Assembly (NCBI GenBank): GCA_002150815.3
Contig: NDFF03000120.1
Coordinates: 221,070 to 285,069, forward strand
DNA: 64,000 nucleotides
Reading direction: 5' to 3'
DNA from: Grammothele lineata
Lineage: Eukaryota > Basidiomycota > Agaricomycetes > Polyporales > Polyporaceae
Shown: positions 54,243 through 64,000 of the stretch, piece after piece
How positions within the stretch are numbered: the stretch's first letter is position 1
Layout of the letters: each line of letters starts with the position of its first letter
The notes under the pieces: model-generated
Seen by the model: the letters and a program-made list of their open reading frames with translations, nothing else
Told to the model about the DNA's origin: nothing
The model's database searches: none
Made by a program: the position numbers and the translations under genes

Positions 54243-56363
54243 TTACGATTTATGAGGAACGAATAATCGTTTTTTATGGGCGAGCCATCTCTGCCATTTG
54301 TGTCACGCAAAATGCGACTCAGCTTGAATCTCAGAAAGGCGCCAGTAAGCACAGCCACTGATGGCAATACAAAAGTTACTTACCATTTGGAGCGGAGATT
54401 GAAAAGTCATGGGGTTAGGGTTGCATGTTAGCGCTCACATTTCAGCACGTGACTTTTTCACTTGGATTCAGCGCTTATTCTGCGTCATCTGAATGCACTT
54501 GCTGCCATCCACCCCTTATACACTACCGCATTCAGGGGGAGTTGACTACAACTTATTATACACTTCAAATGACCCCTATATGCATCAACACCATGTTAAT
54601 AACTGCACTAGTAATGGCTGCATAGCACTTTACACTGCAAGCACCCTTGCTATAGTGCACTAATGAGCACTATACCAGCGCCTATCTGCGTCATCCAAAA
54701 GTACTTGGTGCCATCCATCCTCAAGGCATTCCCATAGCATGGGGGACTGAGCTGGCCTCTAATAAGCCTTTTAAATGATGTCTATATGCATCAACACCAG
54801 GTGAATAACTTGACTTGTTATAGTGTTACAGCATTTGACCTAGTAGCACCCTGCCAAACTGCATGCACGTACATATTGTGTGCTCTATGCTTGATACTAT
54901 TAATGAGATCACTGTAGTGCTCTACCAGCATATAGGCATAGCTGAATGTGACCTGTAGCACTTTGAACCATGTCAATCAAGCAAGTATTGAGGGAGATAT
55001 AAGCAGAACAAGTTTGCAACACACTGTATGTACTAGTTAAATGCGTAATTTAGTTGCTGATGCATCAATGAAAGCCAAATATGGTAAGTGATCATAAAGC
55101 AAATATGTCAGGTTGAAAGGGGCTTTTTAGAGCTCCATAACACCACTTGAATCATGTCATTATCTTCAAAACTAAGGGAGATACAGCCAAAACACTCATT
55201 TGAATACAACCAAGGTAAACTAGTAGTAATAAAGTATTTAAACGCCCATTTTCGGCGTCTATTTTCTGCCTATATCGAGCGTGGATCTCCCGTAACGGGA
55301 GATGGGCTCCCGATATAGGCAGAAAATAGACGCCCAAAAGTTATATAAGCGCTAGAAGGTCATCCAAGTCCATCTAGTGCCATCCAGCCCATAAATGACG
55401 CAATTTTGATGCAAATTGGGCGCTTAAAATTGGCGTGGGATCGCACAGCCTCTAGCTTACTAACACAACTTGAATCATGTGATTTGGTCAAGATTTGACT
55501 GAGATATCAACATCTGAGCTCTCAGGATGGCTGTTTTTGCGCTTTTTGGGCGCTTTTTTTCAAACTCAGCTAGACTCAGATACCCAAATCAATCAGGCTG
55601 TATCTCTCCAACAACTTAAGCAAAGTGGGACATATTATATATCACTGGAAAGCTATAGATGAGGAGAATACAACGGTGCACATTGCAATGCCTTATATGT
55701 TCTATATAATATGCAATGAAGGCAACAAGTTAAACACATATGTTAGTGAAGCAGTTGGTGTTATATAGAAGCTAAGGCACTATGCAATCAACTGAGAGGT
55801 TAGAATTTGAGTAATTCACTGCTCCATGCATGAGTGGGCATGCTATATGCTCTACAAAGTAGCTGCCATCTAATATGCACTATGCAATGATATATTACAT
55901 GTTTGACAATTGTTAGCAGCAAACTGCATGCAAAGTGATGCAATAGGCTGAATCTATATACAAGAGACAATAGTGGAGGGGCAGGCCAGTGCAGTAAGTA
56001 ATGATGTAGGGCAAGGGCACTTAAGTAAGCTCATAAGCAGCCAAATACATAATATAAAGTAAAGCCCTGCTTGATGAGGCTTTCTAATGGTTCTAGGTAA
56101 GTAATAATGAGAGTCAATACAACATGCTATACATATTGAGTGTTAATAGCATGTATACTAACACTACATGGGGTGGCTTTTATATGTTCAGTTTTGGAGG
56201 TGTAAGTGAGTGTGTTATATATTTAAAAGAGCAGACAGGAATCACAATAGTTGACTCATTCTATATGAATTTGCATGAGCAGTATACAGTAAAGTGAACA
56301 TTAGCTAAATAACTTCTGTTCCTCATAAATCGTGCTTGCCAGCCATGGCCCTCTCCCACCAAG
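54243..56363 (+). mobile_element. Non-autonomous Helitron-like copy B (2121 bp)
   Basis: Starts TTACGATTTATGAGGAAC at 54243 and ends CTCTCCCACCAAG at 56363, with GTTCCTCATAAATCG about 33 bases inside the 3' end. It sits in F-box gene 1 between T and T; deletion restores the frame exactly and no target duplication is seen. It is inverted relative to copy A, 12.5 kb away, with the same length to within six bases. Confidence 0.75.
55254..55334. repeat. Long hairpin in copy B
   Basis: Same hairpin as 40652-40732 in the opposite orientation, with centre TCTCCCGTAACGGGAGA. Confidence 0.85.
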
Positions 56364-57319
56364 TCATCATGTGGACTGAGGACCGCGCTAAGGAAAACGC
56401 TGACAAGGCCATCCAGTGAGTTGCTTTCTAACTTTCTATCGCACATGCATTGAATATCCCTCTGCTAGTCATCCAGCAGGCGTTCCAAGTGCGTCTGGCA
56501 GCGTCCAAGGCTGGTCTGAGACCCGTCTGTAAGTTCACCATGTGTTATGCCTGATTGTGTGCATGTCTGATTCTCATATCCTTGAACAGAGAGGAGTTTC
56601 CTCACCGTCCGGTGGACGTTTCATGCGCGGACCACGCCCGCTCTCTCCAGCTTCGCGCTCAGTCGTCCCCCCACTGCTACCGCTTGATCATACGCCACCC
56701 GTTGGTAGAGGAAGACATCGACGACTTTGAGCTCACGTTCTACAATCCTGGATCTGACATCATGGCCGCCCTCGAAGAGCCCGTCTTGCCCTCTGGCAAT
56801 CTTGTCTCTCTTCACATCCATGCCTTTGCACTCGTCGGCCTCTTTCAAGACAGCGACTGGACAGAGTTCTGGTTCAAGCTGCAATGGGTCAGGGAACTCG
56901 TTTGCTACGGAACCGTCTCTGAGCCCATCGAGATGATCGCCGTGCTCAAGTCATTAGTGTCCATTCCTACCGACGATCTCATCAGTGACACCGACGAGGA
57001 TGAAGAGGTCAATGGCAAGGACGCAGAGGACGCCCTCAGGCGCTGTCAATATGGCACCAGTAACACTTGTCTGCACAGTCTTCGCTTCATTGGTGACTGC
57101 GTCATCAGAGGTGAGGACAATATCCATCAAGCTGCTCTCTTAGTGCGCCACAGAGGCAAGTGGACCAAGCGATGGAGTGTTTTGGAGTTGACGTTGTTGG
57201 TGGAGGTTGAGGATGAGCCGATCTTGGACTTAGGGTATTGGGAGAACATACATGGCAAGGACTTGAACAGGATGAAATCTGTGGCTGACAGTTTCAAGTA
57301 CACCTTCAGAATGGACTAG

Positions 57320-57789
57320 GCTTAGTACAAACTTGACCACAACTTAAATAGAATTCTCAATGTACTTGATATCTTGAATAGCGCTCTCTGAATTGAAAAA
57401 GTGTGATTTTGGGCTTTCAAATGTAGCTTCAAACATCTCCTATAACCTTCAGACAATGTGTGTGTAATAGCACTCCAATTGAGCAACCAAATGCACTGCA
57501 GTCTGTTGCCTACCTATCTACAGTTTGAAGGTATTGTTAATGTGACATTTAGAGCGCTTGTTGCTTTATCAACTTTGATCTTCAACAGTCACTGCAAGTC
57601 CTCACAGTGGGTCTCCTATAGCACTATCTTCATGCTCTGATTTTGACAACTGTATCTAGACCCAGCTCTGTGATCCCTTAGAGGTAAATGATATCAAAAT
57701 GTGCTGCCTTGCTAGTCACACTCATTTTATATATCTACCTTAGATCATCCCTAGCTCTCTCTCAACCACACTTTCAATAATACCCAGCT
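57320..57789. other. Spacer between F-box genes 1 and 2
   Basis: AT-rich, no ORF of note. It should hold the 3' end of gene 1 and the promoter of gene 2. No repeats recognised. Confidence 0.35.
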
Positions 57790-59824
57790 ATGCCTCAGGA
57801 AGTGAGTTGAATACTCTAAATCTCATAGGTACTCAATTTTGAACCTCTAAATGATTAGACTACTGTCCTCGCCCCCAATCCTGTTGCCCCCTGCCTCCGC
57901 CTCCCTGTCGAACTCATCATCATCATCCTCCTCTTTGTCAAATGGGAACTTATTTACCAACACAAGGAGAAATGTAGTGGAAGTTGGAGTAGAAAGCCTC
58001 TGCAATGGCTGCCTGCTAGCCAGTTCTGCAAGCTATGGTGGAAGGCGGCAGTCAGTGAGTCAGCTAGCCTTTGGAACACTCTTGACATCAAGGATCCCTA
58101 CCCCTCTCCCTCTCAATTCTCTACTATCCTCCGGCGCACCAAACTGGCCCCTCTGGACATTTCCTTTCCTACAGGAAATCATGATCCCCTCCCTCCTTAT
58201 ATCATTCAAGTTCTCAGTGTTGCCACCCGCCGCATTGTTTCCCTCAACATTCCCTCTCTTGCTGGCTGCCACAATATATTCTCTAGCCCTCTCCTTGCCC
58301 TTAAATCCCTCAGGATTTTAGCCTCTGCAGGCTCTGCTCTTATTGCAAATGCTCCCTTTCCCAATATTGAGGTTTTACACCTGGGTTGGGTACACCCATT
58401 GCCGGACATTTCTCAACTTTCATCCCTTGTCGACCTCCATTTCAATGCTCTCCTACTTCCTCCTGGTGTAACATTTTCAGATTTCGCACACACACTCTCC
58501 TCTTTGCCACATTTGAAGAATCTTTTAATCCCACATACATTGCCGTCTATTTCAAGATTCTTGGGAGCAGCAGAGGAACGCCTCCCTCTCTGGTCACTCA
58601 CTCTGCTTGTTTTATGCGACCCTGATCCATTGAACGTCGGCTCCTTTCAAACCTGGTTCAACTTTCCATCCAATGCCACACACTTTATCCTTGGGTCAAG
58701 CAGCATAGTTGAGGGTCCCAATGACATCCTCTTAATGTTACATGATCTCAGCATTCCCCTCGACTCTCCCTGCTACCAAAGTCATATTGCACATGCCAAT
58801 CACCTTCACATCGGCTTTTCCATTCCTCTATCTATGGTTGAGATTTCTATGTGGAATCAACTTCCCCGTTGGGTGGGCGAGAGAACAATACACCTCTTAC
58901 AATTCTCTCTTAAGTTGGACTTTAAACAAAGGTAAGCATTGTATTAATGCCCCTTTCAATATTCAATGCCGTCTAATTATCTACTATCACAGAGAGGGAA
59001 AACCCTTTGTTGACCAAGACCGCTCCAGCCACACCCATGAATCCTACCTCAGTAGCGTCGACCCTATCAGACAGGCTACCTATTATCTCCAGTATAGGAC
59101 AGAGCTAAAAGACATCCTCTCTGAAGCTGGCACCGGCTACATCCTCCATGACCTCCACCTCTCTGCCAACTTAAATCAATCTTTTCCTGCCTCTACCATC
59201 ACATGCCTCTTTATCCATGCTTGGGTTATCACAGGCCATGCTGCTCATGACTGGGAAACATGGGATTCATTTCTTGCAACATTTGATTCCCTCAAAGAAC
59301 TCGTCTGTTATAGTTCTGGTTCCCGCATCAGCATGATCAACGCTCTACACGCCCTATGCAGGATTGTCCCTTCCTCTGACTCAGACAACTCAAATGACGG
59401 CTCAGAGGGTGGTCAGGGCAGCCAAGGAGACCTAGGCTATACAGACAGTGTCAACTCAACAGGAGACATAGACGATAACCAAGGAGACACTGAAGAAGAC
59501 GACATCTTCTTTGATGCCCACAATGGCTATGAGGGCCCTATTCTCTGCCCTCACCTTTGCCGTCTCTCCTTTGTAGGAGATTGTGTTGTCTTTGAAGATG
59601 ACTTGGCCCAGGCTACCGCACATCTCCATGCATGCACTCAAGCTCACACTATCTTTGATGTCTTGGAGTTGACGATCTTAGTAGGTGCTGATAAACCAAG
59701 GAAGATGGAGGATGTCGACCATAGGGAGGAAGACAGGCACTGGCATACAAAGTATGAGGAGTATATTGAGTCCATGTGCCACTTTGCTACAAAGTTCAGT
59801 TTGACATTGCAGGTATATCAGTAG
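57790..59824 (+). CDS. F-box/LRR-like gene 2 (638 residues)
   Basis: Exons 57790-57801 (MPQE), 57859-58931 and 58993-59824. Introns GTGAGT...TTAG (phase 0) and GTAAGC...ACAG (phase 2) join to exactly 639 codons. The F-box-like start reads CLRLPVELIIIILLFVKWEL, then KPLQWLPASQFCKLWWKAAV and SASLWNTLDI. Leucine-rich repeats follow (RRIVSLNIPSLAGC, NIEVLHLGWVHPLPDISQLS). Exon 3 has an acidic insert (SDSDNSNDGSEGG) and a closing VLELTILVGAD. It is intact and is the middle member of a tandem array of three. Likely role: a substrate receptor of an SCF ubiquitin ligase; this is inferred from family architecture only. Confidence 0.75.
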
Positions 59825-60241
59825 TACTTGAGCGCTGTAGGGGATGTACTTAGTGTGCACTTGAGCGTTTACAACACTGTAACTCCCAACTTTTCTTCTA
59901 CCTCTAGGGTACAGAATGTGTAGTAGCAGCATACAGTATTATCCTTACAGCAACTGAATATATTACATATTCTACGGTTCGCTTGCTCAAGTCTGTCCTT
60001 AAAGCGCTTGTCTTAAATATCAACTTTGACATTCACCCACCACTACAAGTCCTCACAGTGAGTGTTCTGTAGTACCGTTCCTGCCTGCCTTTTTATATTC
60101 ACATATCTTATAGAATTCAACTTTCTAATCCCCTTGTGGTAAACACCTAAATAACGCGCTCATGTGCCAGCCAAACTCATATTGCACGCATCTCAGGTTA
60201 TTACTGGCATTTTCAAACAACGCCTCAAATACATCTCAGCT
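59825..60241. other. Spacer between F-box genes 2 and 3
   Basis: AT-rich with no gene. The last bases before ATG 60242 (ACATCTCAGCT) resemble those before gene 2 (ATACCCAGCT), consistent with duplication including the promoter-proximal part. Confidence 0.4.
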
Positions 60242-62197
60242 ATGCCTCAGCAAGTGAGTATTGTCCTCTCAGTTCATTAATTTGTATATTGAAAGTCTTG
60301 TCATTGTCAGAATACCGCCATTTTTGCCATGCCCCATGCCACGTCCCTCACCCCCTGCCTCCGCCTCCCTATTGAGCTCATCATTATCATCCTCCTCTTT
60401 CTCAAGTGGGAGCTCATATACCAATGGGAAGAGACATCCAGACAGGATTGGTATAAAAAGCCTCTTCAATGGCTCCCTGCTGCCCAATTTTGCCAGCTTT
60501 GGAGGGACGCGGCTGTGAAGCACTCTGCTCAGCTGTGGAACACTGTCGACATCAAACCTCCCTTCATAACCCCTGTACAACTCCTCGACTGGCTTCAGCG
60601 CATCAAGGGTGCACCTCTGGATCTGTCTTTCCCTAATTACAGTTACTCCATCCCCAGCAATCTCATAGGTGTTCTTGCGCTGGCTGCTCAGCGTCTCGTC
60701 TCCCTCAATGTCCCTTCTTTGGCCGGCCTCTCCTCTTTCTTTCTCACCCCTCTTCCTGCCCTCAAAACCCTCAGGATTTTAGATGGGAAAGACTCCTCTC
60801 TCATTGCTGCAGCCCCCTTTCCTAACTTGAAAGTATTGGACCTCCGTTGGACAATGCCCCTGCCTGACATCTCTCAACTCTTTTCCCTTACAACCCTTAC
60901 TGTCAGCAATCTTGTTCTTCCTCCCAATGTCTCCTTTGCACAGTTTGCACACATTCTCTCCATATTGCCATGCTTTGAGAGTCTCACTGTCTATGATTTA
61001 TTACCGTCTATCCAACCCTACACTGGCACCAAGGCTGAGCGCCCCACCCTCAAAGCGCTTAACCGCCTCACTCTTTTCGACTACAGTTCAACCAACGTCG
61101 GCATATTCCTCACATGGTTCACTATCCCATTTCCCCTCAAACGCCTAGTCCTTGGATCTCATGACTGGGTTGGGCTTCAGGAGGGTGTGGACATAGCAAC
61201 TATGTTGCACCGACTCATTCCTTTAGACGCAGACGAGCGTCACGTCGGTCTCATCAATACTGCCAACCATCTCAATCTCAACTTGCTCTCAGAGGAGCAC
61301 CTCATGTGCATCATCACTATATGGCATGAAGTTTCTCCTTGGATGACTGAGCCTGCAGGGCCGCCAACTGAAGTCGTTCAACTTGCACTAGACTTTGAAG
61401 ACAGGTAAGCGCTCTCTAGTAATCCGCCCCTTACAACTTGCTTACTCAACTATAACAGCTTTGGCAGGCGGACCGCCGTCTTGCCTGAAGATCCTGATAA
61501 AGCTTATGCAGATGCTGTTGCTGGTTCTCAATCTTCTCCAGCCTCTCTCTTATATTTCTATTCTCATGGCAGAGAGAATCCAGATGAAGATTCCAGCTAC
61601 ATTCTTCATGATCTCTGCCACGCCGCTCTCACCAACCACTCCATTCCCTCCTCTAATCTTGCATCTCTCCACATTCATTCCTGGCTGCTGACAGGCCATC
61701 CTATCAACAATTGGGGGACATGGCAGTCATTTCTGTCCTGTTTTGGGTCCCTCATGGAGCTTGTCTGCTATGGTACCAGCCAACGATGTCGCATAACCGA
61801 TGCTATCCTTGCCCTCTGCCTAAGTCCCCCTACTTCCAACTCAGACGCCAACATCCAGGAGAGGGAGGATCATGCTGAAGAAGACACTGTACATGTTCCA
61901 GGGACTGAAATTGTCCTGTGCCCACTCCTGCGCCGGCTGCGCTTCAAAGGAGATTGCACTGTTAATGGAGCGGACATAGAGGATGTGGCCAATTATCTCA
62001 CTGCCCGCGCTCGTGTTCATGTCCCCCTGGACTTCTTAGAGCTTACATTTTTGGTAGGGGCGGATGATCCTAGGGATCTATTAGAGGTAGAGGACAACGA
62101 CGAGTTAGCTTTCTGGGCTGCAAAGTACCGTGAAGACCTGATGTTGATGCGGCAAGCAGCTAACAGCGTCGTCTATACATTTAACGTCTTCCAGTAG
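60242..62197 (+). CDS. F-box/LRR-like gene 3 (614 residues)
   Basis: Exons 60242-60253 (MPQQ), 60311-61404 and 61459-62197, with phases 0 and 2 as in gene 2, total exactly 615 codons. F-box-like region LRLPIELIIIILLFLKWELI, then KPLQWLPAAQFCQLWRDAAV and SAQLWNTVDI. LRR-like stretches include QRLVSLNVPSLAGLSSFFLT and PNLKVLDLRWTMPLPDISQL. The last exon contains NLASLHIHSWLLTGHPINNW, LLRRLRFKGDCTVNG and FLELTFLVGADDP. Intact. It is closest to gene 2 in sequence and intron layout. Confidence 0.78.
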
Positions 62198-62392
62198 ATC
62201 TCTGTAGTAACTTGAACTATTACCTTGTAGCCTGGAATGAACTTCTGCTCTGTGTGGTAACTGCAGGGCCGGCAGTGCGGCAACTCAGAAGTCCGGTGCA
62301 GCGTGAGTATCTAACCACGGGTGCAATCCTCTACATATATATAGAGTTCCCTGGTGATGACCGCCGCCCCTTCCTCTCTTCTCTCTTCCATC

Positions 62393-62960
62393 ATGTCTAC
62401 TGGTGGACTCCGTACTTTTGGCTCCGGCACGGGCGCTTCTCCGCGCGTGAACAAGGAGTATATGCCTCGCTATCTTAACAAGTCTGTCCGCCTTTTGGGC
62501 AAATTCCTCTCTGTAAGCACACTCTTATCAACTCATGTGACGTCAATCTCACCATCAACTTTTGAACGTCTAGCAATCTGAGGACACCACCGTCTTTGAG
62601 GCCTCTGACGGCGCTACTGTAAACGTAACTCATATTCCCGAGGTACGTTCATGCCCTCTCACCATCCTTCATTACTGTTGACACCTCAACGTCTACTGCA
62701 GACGTTTGCTGCAGCCCTTGAGGGCAGCAGGTTCATTGAGGTCATCGGCATTGTCAGAGATGCTGAGACGATCGAGATGGTGAGGTTTGTGCGCATGGGC
62801 GATGACGTTGGTGAGTCTATCCCTTGTTTAGCATTATGATACAAGCTAACATCCGTGCTTAGACATGAACCTGGCCAACAATGTTGTTGAGATTTGGCAT
62901 AGGTCTAACCTTGCTAGCGTCTTTGGACCACAGGATGCTGAGGCGGCACCTAACGCTTAG
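62393..62960 (+). CDS. Replication protein A subunit 3 (RPA14)-like OB-fold protein
   Basis: Exons 62393-62512, 62574-62642, 62702-62810 and 62863-62960 join in phases 0, 0 and 1 to 131 residues. PRVNKEYMPRYLNKSVRLLG, TVFEASDGATVNVTHIPE, RFIEVIGIVRDAETIEMVRF and NLANNVVEIWHRS line up with the strand order of the RPA3 OB fold, and the length fits the family. RPA3 is the small subunit of the trimeric single-strand DNA-binding complex used in replication and repair. It may be the host gene, or cargo of a mobile region, since it lies near TE-linked genes. Start chosen as the first ATG giving the family N-terminus. Confidence 0.65.
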
Positions 62961-63124
62961 GATACTTAGGTAGTAGTTGAGCGAGTGGTTGATCCTTGTC
63001 ACCTGTTTGCCACCTGCACCCTGTATTGTTGATTGTATATGATATTATGTGTGGCTACCAATGCAGTGGTTGAGTGCGTCAATCATAGTTTGAGGGATCC
63101 TCCATTGGAGAGTGTGCATATACT

Positions 63125-64000
63125 TTACATATCGTCATCATCAGTGGGCGTTATAATGTGAACGTACTTTGTCTGAGAGAACTGCACCCTCTCCCCACCA
63201 CATCCTCCACCGCATGGACGCCTGTCTAATACAAACACCATCTCCTCCTTCCCACCTACTTGGGACTTCCCCTCTCTAGCCCTAAATCTCTCCCACAAGC
63301 TGCCAGCGTCTCTGAATGACCGCACTTCAGACGCGCACCTGTACTTCTTGCACATCTCTCCAAACCAATGCCGCCCATCCATTTGAATGTCAATCCCTAC
63401 CTCCCTCCACTTCTTGATGTTTTCCAAGTCTTCTGTTACCCTATCTTCAATACTGCATATATTATTAATGAACATTGTATTATGCTTATAGTAATAGATG
63501 ACTTACTGGTCTTGCGACAGCTGCTGTAACTCCAAAGTGTGGTTGAGGGACAGATGGTAGTCATACCATGCATTTCCACCCTGCTGAGTATCTACCAACT
63601 CCCTCTTGAGATGATGGATGTTCATGTACCTCCTAGAAATGTCGGTAGAGATGTCTATGGCCTGATTGAAGAGAGGGGAGCCAAGGAGCGCACGCCGTTG
63701 GAAAAAGAGTGTTGGATATGGGGTACCATAGGTGATGCTATCCACAAATGTCATAAAGTGGCTGGTGATAGCGCGGCTAGCAAGGGATGCCATAGGGAAG
63801 GGGGAGCAGCTTTCATAGAGGAATATGTATGCTGACTTGCCCATACGGTAGATGAGCTGAGACTTGATCAGCTTTGACCTCCAAATCATGGCATCCTCTA
63901 GCTGAGGCAGACGTCTCTCCTTCCCCTCCATATTCTCCTGAGCATCAAAAAAGTCTTCCAGAGGGTAGGGGTTGTCAAGGGGGGTGTAAATGGTGAGGGC
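63125..64000 (-). CDS. 3' part of an unrecognised gene
   Basis: Minus strand: exon from beyond the window end to 63507, and exon 63452-63125 with the stop. The intron GTAAGT...TGCAG is phase 2. Readable segments include ALTIYTPLDNPYPLEDFFDA, DAMIWRSKLIKSQLIYRMGK, SDISRRY-type helices and, near the end, CCGGG-type glycine/cysteine (PCGGGCGGERVQF) and an acidic tail (TPTDDDDM). It looks helical and globular, family not recognised. The 5' part lies outside the window. Confidence 0.5.

Larger units (their letters stand above)
53171..57319 (+). pseudogene. F-box/LRR-like gene 1, split by Helitron-like copy B
   Basis: Exons 53171-53182 (MPQQ), 53240-54242, then after copy B 56364-56415, 56469-56528 and 56590-57319. 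Joining 54242 to 56364 gives ...EHLLFIMWTEDRAKE in frame. The N-terminus (HDTIFLILETLKQQILWEQL, PYSWIVGAMTCQRWWSVALQ, SSLWAIIDI) fits a divergent F-box. Leucine-rich segments follow (LTTLDLSHAAQFPLPNIS), and the C-terminal half (NLVSLHIHAFALVGLFQD, LHSLRFIGDCVIRG, VLELTLLVEV) is shared with genes 2 and 3. Such proteins usually present substrates to SCF ubiquitin ligases. Unless copy B is removed from the RNA, the product ends within it at 54361, after 370 residues of the large exon. Confidence 0.65.

Noticed and set aside
39629..56363. One 16.7-kb transposon with 2.1-kb terminal inverted repeats
   Set aside because: Copies A and B each interrupt a different gene, and removing either restores that gene's frame, so they are two separate insertions.
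1..64000. tRNA, rRNA, CRISPR arrays, prokaryotic operons
   Set aside because: No such structures were seen; short introns and transposon types show a fungal nuclear genome.

Overview
This is eukaryotic DNA, almost certainly from a mushroom-forming basidiomycete (Agaricomycetes). Genes are cut by many introns of about 50-60 bases with GTRNGT...YAG borders. The gene families and transposons are typical of that group: a chromodomain Ty3/gypsy element, Helitron-type Rep/helicase, F-box/LRR paralogues and a TET/JBP-like dioxygenase. I see no rRNA, tRNA or CRISPR. I rebuilt spliced genes by hand by matching reading phase across introns, so exon borders are predictions.

Layout. 1-7.2 kb is an ordinary GC-rich genic stretch: the end of one gene, a nucleotidyltransferase-like gene (1777-3012), and a divergent pair of unknown genes (3738-4924 minus, 5111-7151 plus). 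7.2-17.4 kb is gene-poor and full of old repeats. It holds an 89-codon four-exon gene at 8247-8683, a divergent gene pair at 10486-11994, two small inverted-repeat elements and decayed LTRs.

17.4-30.7 kb is a nest of transposons. A decayed LTR was hit by a non-autonomous Helitron-like element (copy C). That was hit by a Ty3/gypsy chromovirus (18012-30146, target duplication CATTA). Its third ORF was hit by a 4.6-kb element with 530-bp terminal inverted repeats (24989-29622, TA duplication), which carries a 1.7-kb inverted-repeat element (26235-27967). The retroelement shows a self-priming signal and a textbook -1 frameshift site between gag and pol.

30.7-52.7 kb is the most interesting part. 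A Helitron-like element has its 3' end at 30706. Its Rep/helicase gene is one reading frame broken by a single stop and ends in a ubiquitin-peptidase-like domain. Upstream of it, with no visible element border, lie three genes of unknown or epigenetic role: a gene of about 18 or more small exons (39315-44918), a 316-aa gene (45610-46829) and a large gene ending in a TET/JBP-like 2-oxoglutarate/Fe(II) dioxygenase domain (46991-50452). A GC-rich island of tandem and inverted repeats (50530-52660) follows. Two near-identical 2.1-kb non-autonomous Helitron-like copies (A, 39629-41743; B, 54243-56363) lie in opposite orientation. Each interrupts a gene so exactly that removing it restores the reading frame.

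53.2-64 kb holds three tandem F-box/LRR-like paralogues that share a 12-base first exon (the first split by copy B), a gene resembling replication protein A subunit 3 (62393-62960) and the 3' part of an unknown gene. The open question is whether the Rep/helicase, the 18-exon gene, the 316-aa gene and the TET/JBP gene belong to one large mobile unit. The 5' end of the autonomous Helitron was not found in the window.
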